From Treponema sp. (GTDB lineage Bacteria > Spirochaetota > Spirochaetia > Treponematales > Breznakiellaceae), in assembly GCA_031271075.1 (NCBI GenBank), contig JAISWN010000187.1, positions 1 through 6,697 on the forward strand: a stretch of DNA of 6,697 nucleotides. The letters run 5' to 3'. Both the position numbers and the translations under genes were made by a program. Shown piece after piece: positions 5,544 through 6,697 of this stretch (positions are counted from its first letter, which is position 1; the number at the start of each line of letters is the position of its first letter). The notes under the pieces are model-generated. The model worked only from the letters and a program-made list of their open reading frames with translations. It did not search any database and had not been told where the DNA came from.

Positions 5544-5660
5544 ATAGAGTGTAGAATATGTAGTAGGGAGTATATAGTATGGAATATGTAGTAGAGAGTA
5601 CAGAGTAGGGAATATGTAGTAAGGAGTATAGAGTATGGAATATATAGCAGGGAGTATGTA
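5540..5660 (+). repeat. Nested tandem repeat: four 28-base units built from 7-base heptads
   Basis: Units at 5540-5567, 5568-5595, 5596-5623 and 5624-5651 are each 28 bases, followed by a partial copy to 5660. Each unit is itself four heptads, roughly GAGTATA-GAGTATG-GAATATG-TAGTAGG. There are no insertions or deletions between units, only substitutions. The plus strand is purine-rich. A 28-base period shifts the reading frame at every unit, so it is not coding. No spacers are present, so it is not a CRISPR array. Confidence 0.85.
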
Positions 5661-5692
5661 CATCCGCTTCGCCCGTCTCCCAAATATTCCCC

Positions 5693-6697
5693 CTACTCTA
5701 AAATGGTGATCTCCACCCGGCGGTTCAGGCGGCGGCCTTCCTCGCTGGAGTTGTCCCCCGCGGGCTTTGTACCGCCCCAGCCCTTGTAGATAAAACGGTT
5801 TTCGCTGATACCCCGCCTGGCCAGTTCGTCGACCATCCGTTTTGCCCGGCGGACCGAAAGATCCATCTCCCCGGAAGCCCTGCCCAGGCTGGCGGTGTGG
5901 CCTTCCACCAGGAAATTCCGGCCCGGCCCGGCCAGCTTTAAGGCGTCGGCTATAACATCCAGCCGGGGGCGTTCCTCGGGAAGAAACTCGTCCGAATCGG
6001 GGATGAAACGGATATCCTTTACCACAAGCCGTATGCCCTCGGGAACGGAAAGCAGATCGATACCCTTAGCGTCCCCGTTTCCGCTGCGGAGTTTTTCCTC
6101 CAGGGCGCTCCCGCCGCTTTCGCCGTCCGGGACTTGGGGCGGCGGTGTTCCCCCCGAATCCAGGGCCTTCCCTATGGAGGCTATCATGGTGTTCCGGTTA
6201 ACCGGTATGATCCCCTGGCTGAAAGTCAGAGTGAAACCCTTGAACCGGACCGTCGATCCCTCAGGCCAGGAGAAGGTCTCGTCCAGGTTGTCCCGTATCA
6301 ACAGGGGAAGGCCGTCGGCGGTCTTGAGGAGGATATCCACCGTGTGGGTTCCCTGAAGGCCGGAAAAACGGCCGTCCCCTGAGGAAGGAGCCCGGTAACG
6401 CATGGCGTACTTCGCGGAGATCCGGTGAACCGGAATATCCCGGTACAGTTCCACCCCCCGGTACTCGTATTCCGCGGTAAGGGGAACCGCTACCGGAGAA
6501 CCGGTGTTCAGGGGATCCACCACCCGGCTGCCCTGGGCGACCCATTTTGAACCGGGCCGGACGGCTTCGGCGGGAAAGGCGGGAAAACCCCGGAGGGAGG
6601 GATAGCCCCTGTCCTCCTCCAGCGTGAGGCTTCCGTCCCGGCCCAGGGTAAAAGAAACCGGAATAACTTCGTCCACCGGCCTGGCGCTCTGGCGCAT
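5693..6697 (-). CDS. OmpA-family C-terminal-domain protein, N-terminus beyond the window
   Basis: An envelope protein, 334 residues visible to TAG at 5695-5693. The frame is open at the window end, so the Met at 6697 may be internal and no signal peptide can be seen. Residues ~1-165 form a beta-rich region I do not recognise (for example FSWPEGSTVRFKGFTLTF near 142-159). A Gly/Pro-rich linker spans ~181-210. An OmpA-like domain follows at ~214-334: IRFIPDSDEFLP, VEGHTASLGR near 264-273, LSVRRAKRMVDELARRGI near 280-297, KGWGGTKP near 305-312 and GRRLNRRVEITI at the end. In OmpA-like proteins the GHTD aspartate and the LSxxRA arginine bind peptidoglycan; here the Asp is Ala269 while Arg284 is kept. 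Treponemes have OmpA-domain proteins of similar layout, such as T. pallidum Tp0624; that link is from memory. GC-rich, unlike the transporter genes. Confidence 0.85.
   Translation of the reverse strand: MRQSARPVDEVIPVSFTLGRDGSLTLEEDRGYPSLRGFPAFPAEAVRPGSKWVAQGSRVVDPLNTGSPVAVPLTAEYEYRGVELYRDIPVHRISAKYAMRYRAPSSGDGRFSGLQGTHTVDILLKTADGLPLLIRDNLDETFSWPEGSTVRFKGFTLTFSQGIIPVNRNTMIASIGKALDSGGTPPPQVPDGESGGSALEEKLRSGNGDAKGIDLLSVPEGIRLVVKDIRFIPDSDEFLPEERPRLDVIADALKLAGPGRNFLVEGHTASLGRASGEMDLSVRRAKRMVDELARRGISENRFIYKGWGGTKPAGDNSSEEGRRLNRRVEITILE

Noticed and set aside
5540..5660. A CRISPR array with 28-base repeats
   Set aside because: The 28-base units are directly adjacent with no unique spacers and diverge throughout. 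This is a plain tandem repeat, and no cas genes are present.
5895..6545. Frames of 80-150 codons on both strands within the OmpA-type gene
   Set aside because: They are rich in Arg, Pro, Gly and Ser, as expected from off-frame reading of GC-rich DNA. The OmpA-domain frame explains the region.

Overview
The window looks like spirochaete DNA, most plausibly from a Treponema-type host-associated or termite-gut species. This rests on three things: a solute-binding protein whose exported form would begin Gly-Gly-Gly-Gly-Gln after a VFA cleavage site with no lipobox cysteine, an OmpA-domain protein of a type I associate with treponemes, and an ABC sugar importer with no ATPase of its own. The organism call is inference from protein style, not from a marker gene.

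Layout. (1) Bases 1-852, plus strand: the 3' part of a DsbD/CcdA-type membrane electron-transfer protein, apparently preceded by the end of a thioredoxin/glutaredoxin-like domain. (2) 985-1260, plus strand: the first ~74 codons of a Gfo/Idh/MocA-family dehydrogenase, cut off where a CGGAG-type dispersed repeat begins. That repeat folds into a hairpin followed by eight Ts and so also acts as a plausible intrinsic terminator. (3) 1310-5316, minus strand: a sugar-uptake locus read from right to left, consisting of an AraC-family regulator, a leader with a good extended -10 promoter and several small inverted repeats, a family 1 solute-binding protein, and two MalF/MalG-type permeases that overlap by ATGA. 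(4) 5317-5692: an intergenic stretch holding a second CGGAG-type repeat and a nested tandem repeat (four 28-base units, each made of four 7-base heptads). (5) 5693-6697, minus strand: the C-terminal 334 residues of an OmpA-domain envelope protein, open at the window edge.

How it fits together. The regulator, binding protein and permeases form a complete uptake unit except for the ATPase, which is probably supplied from elsewhere in the genome, as is usual for this transporter family. The permeases should recruit an MsmK/UgpC-type ATPase through their EAA loops. The substrate cannot be read from the sequence.

The most interesting large-scale pattern is that the uptake locus is clearly AT-richer than both flanks. 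Its left edge interrupts the dehydrogenase gene, and it is bracketed by two outward-facing copies of the same CGGAG-type repeat. The simplest reading is a transporter cassette inserted or rearranged through dispersed repeats, leaving a dehydrogenase pseudogene. I see no transposase or integrase and no clearly undescribed molecular machine.
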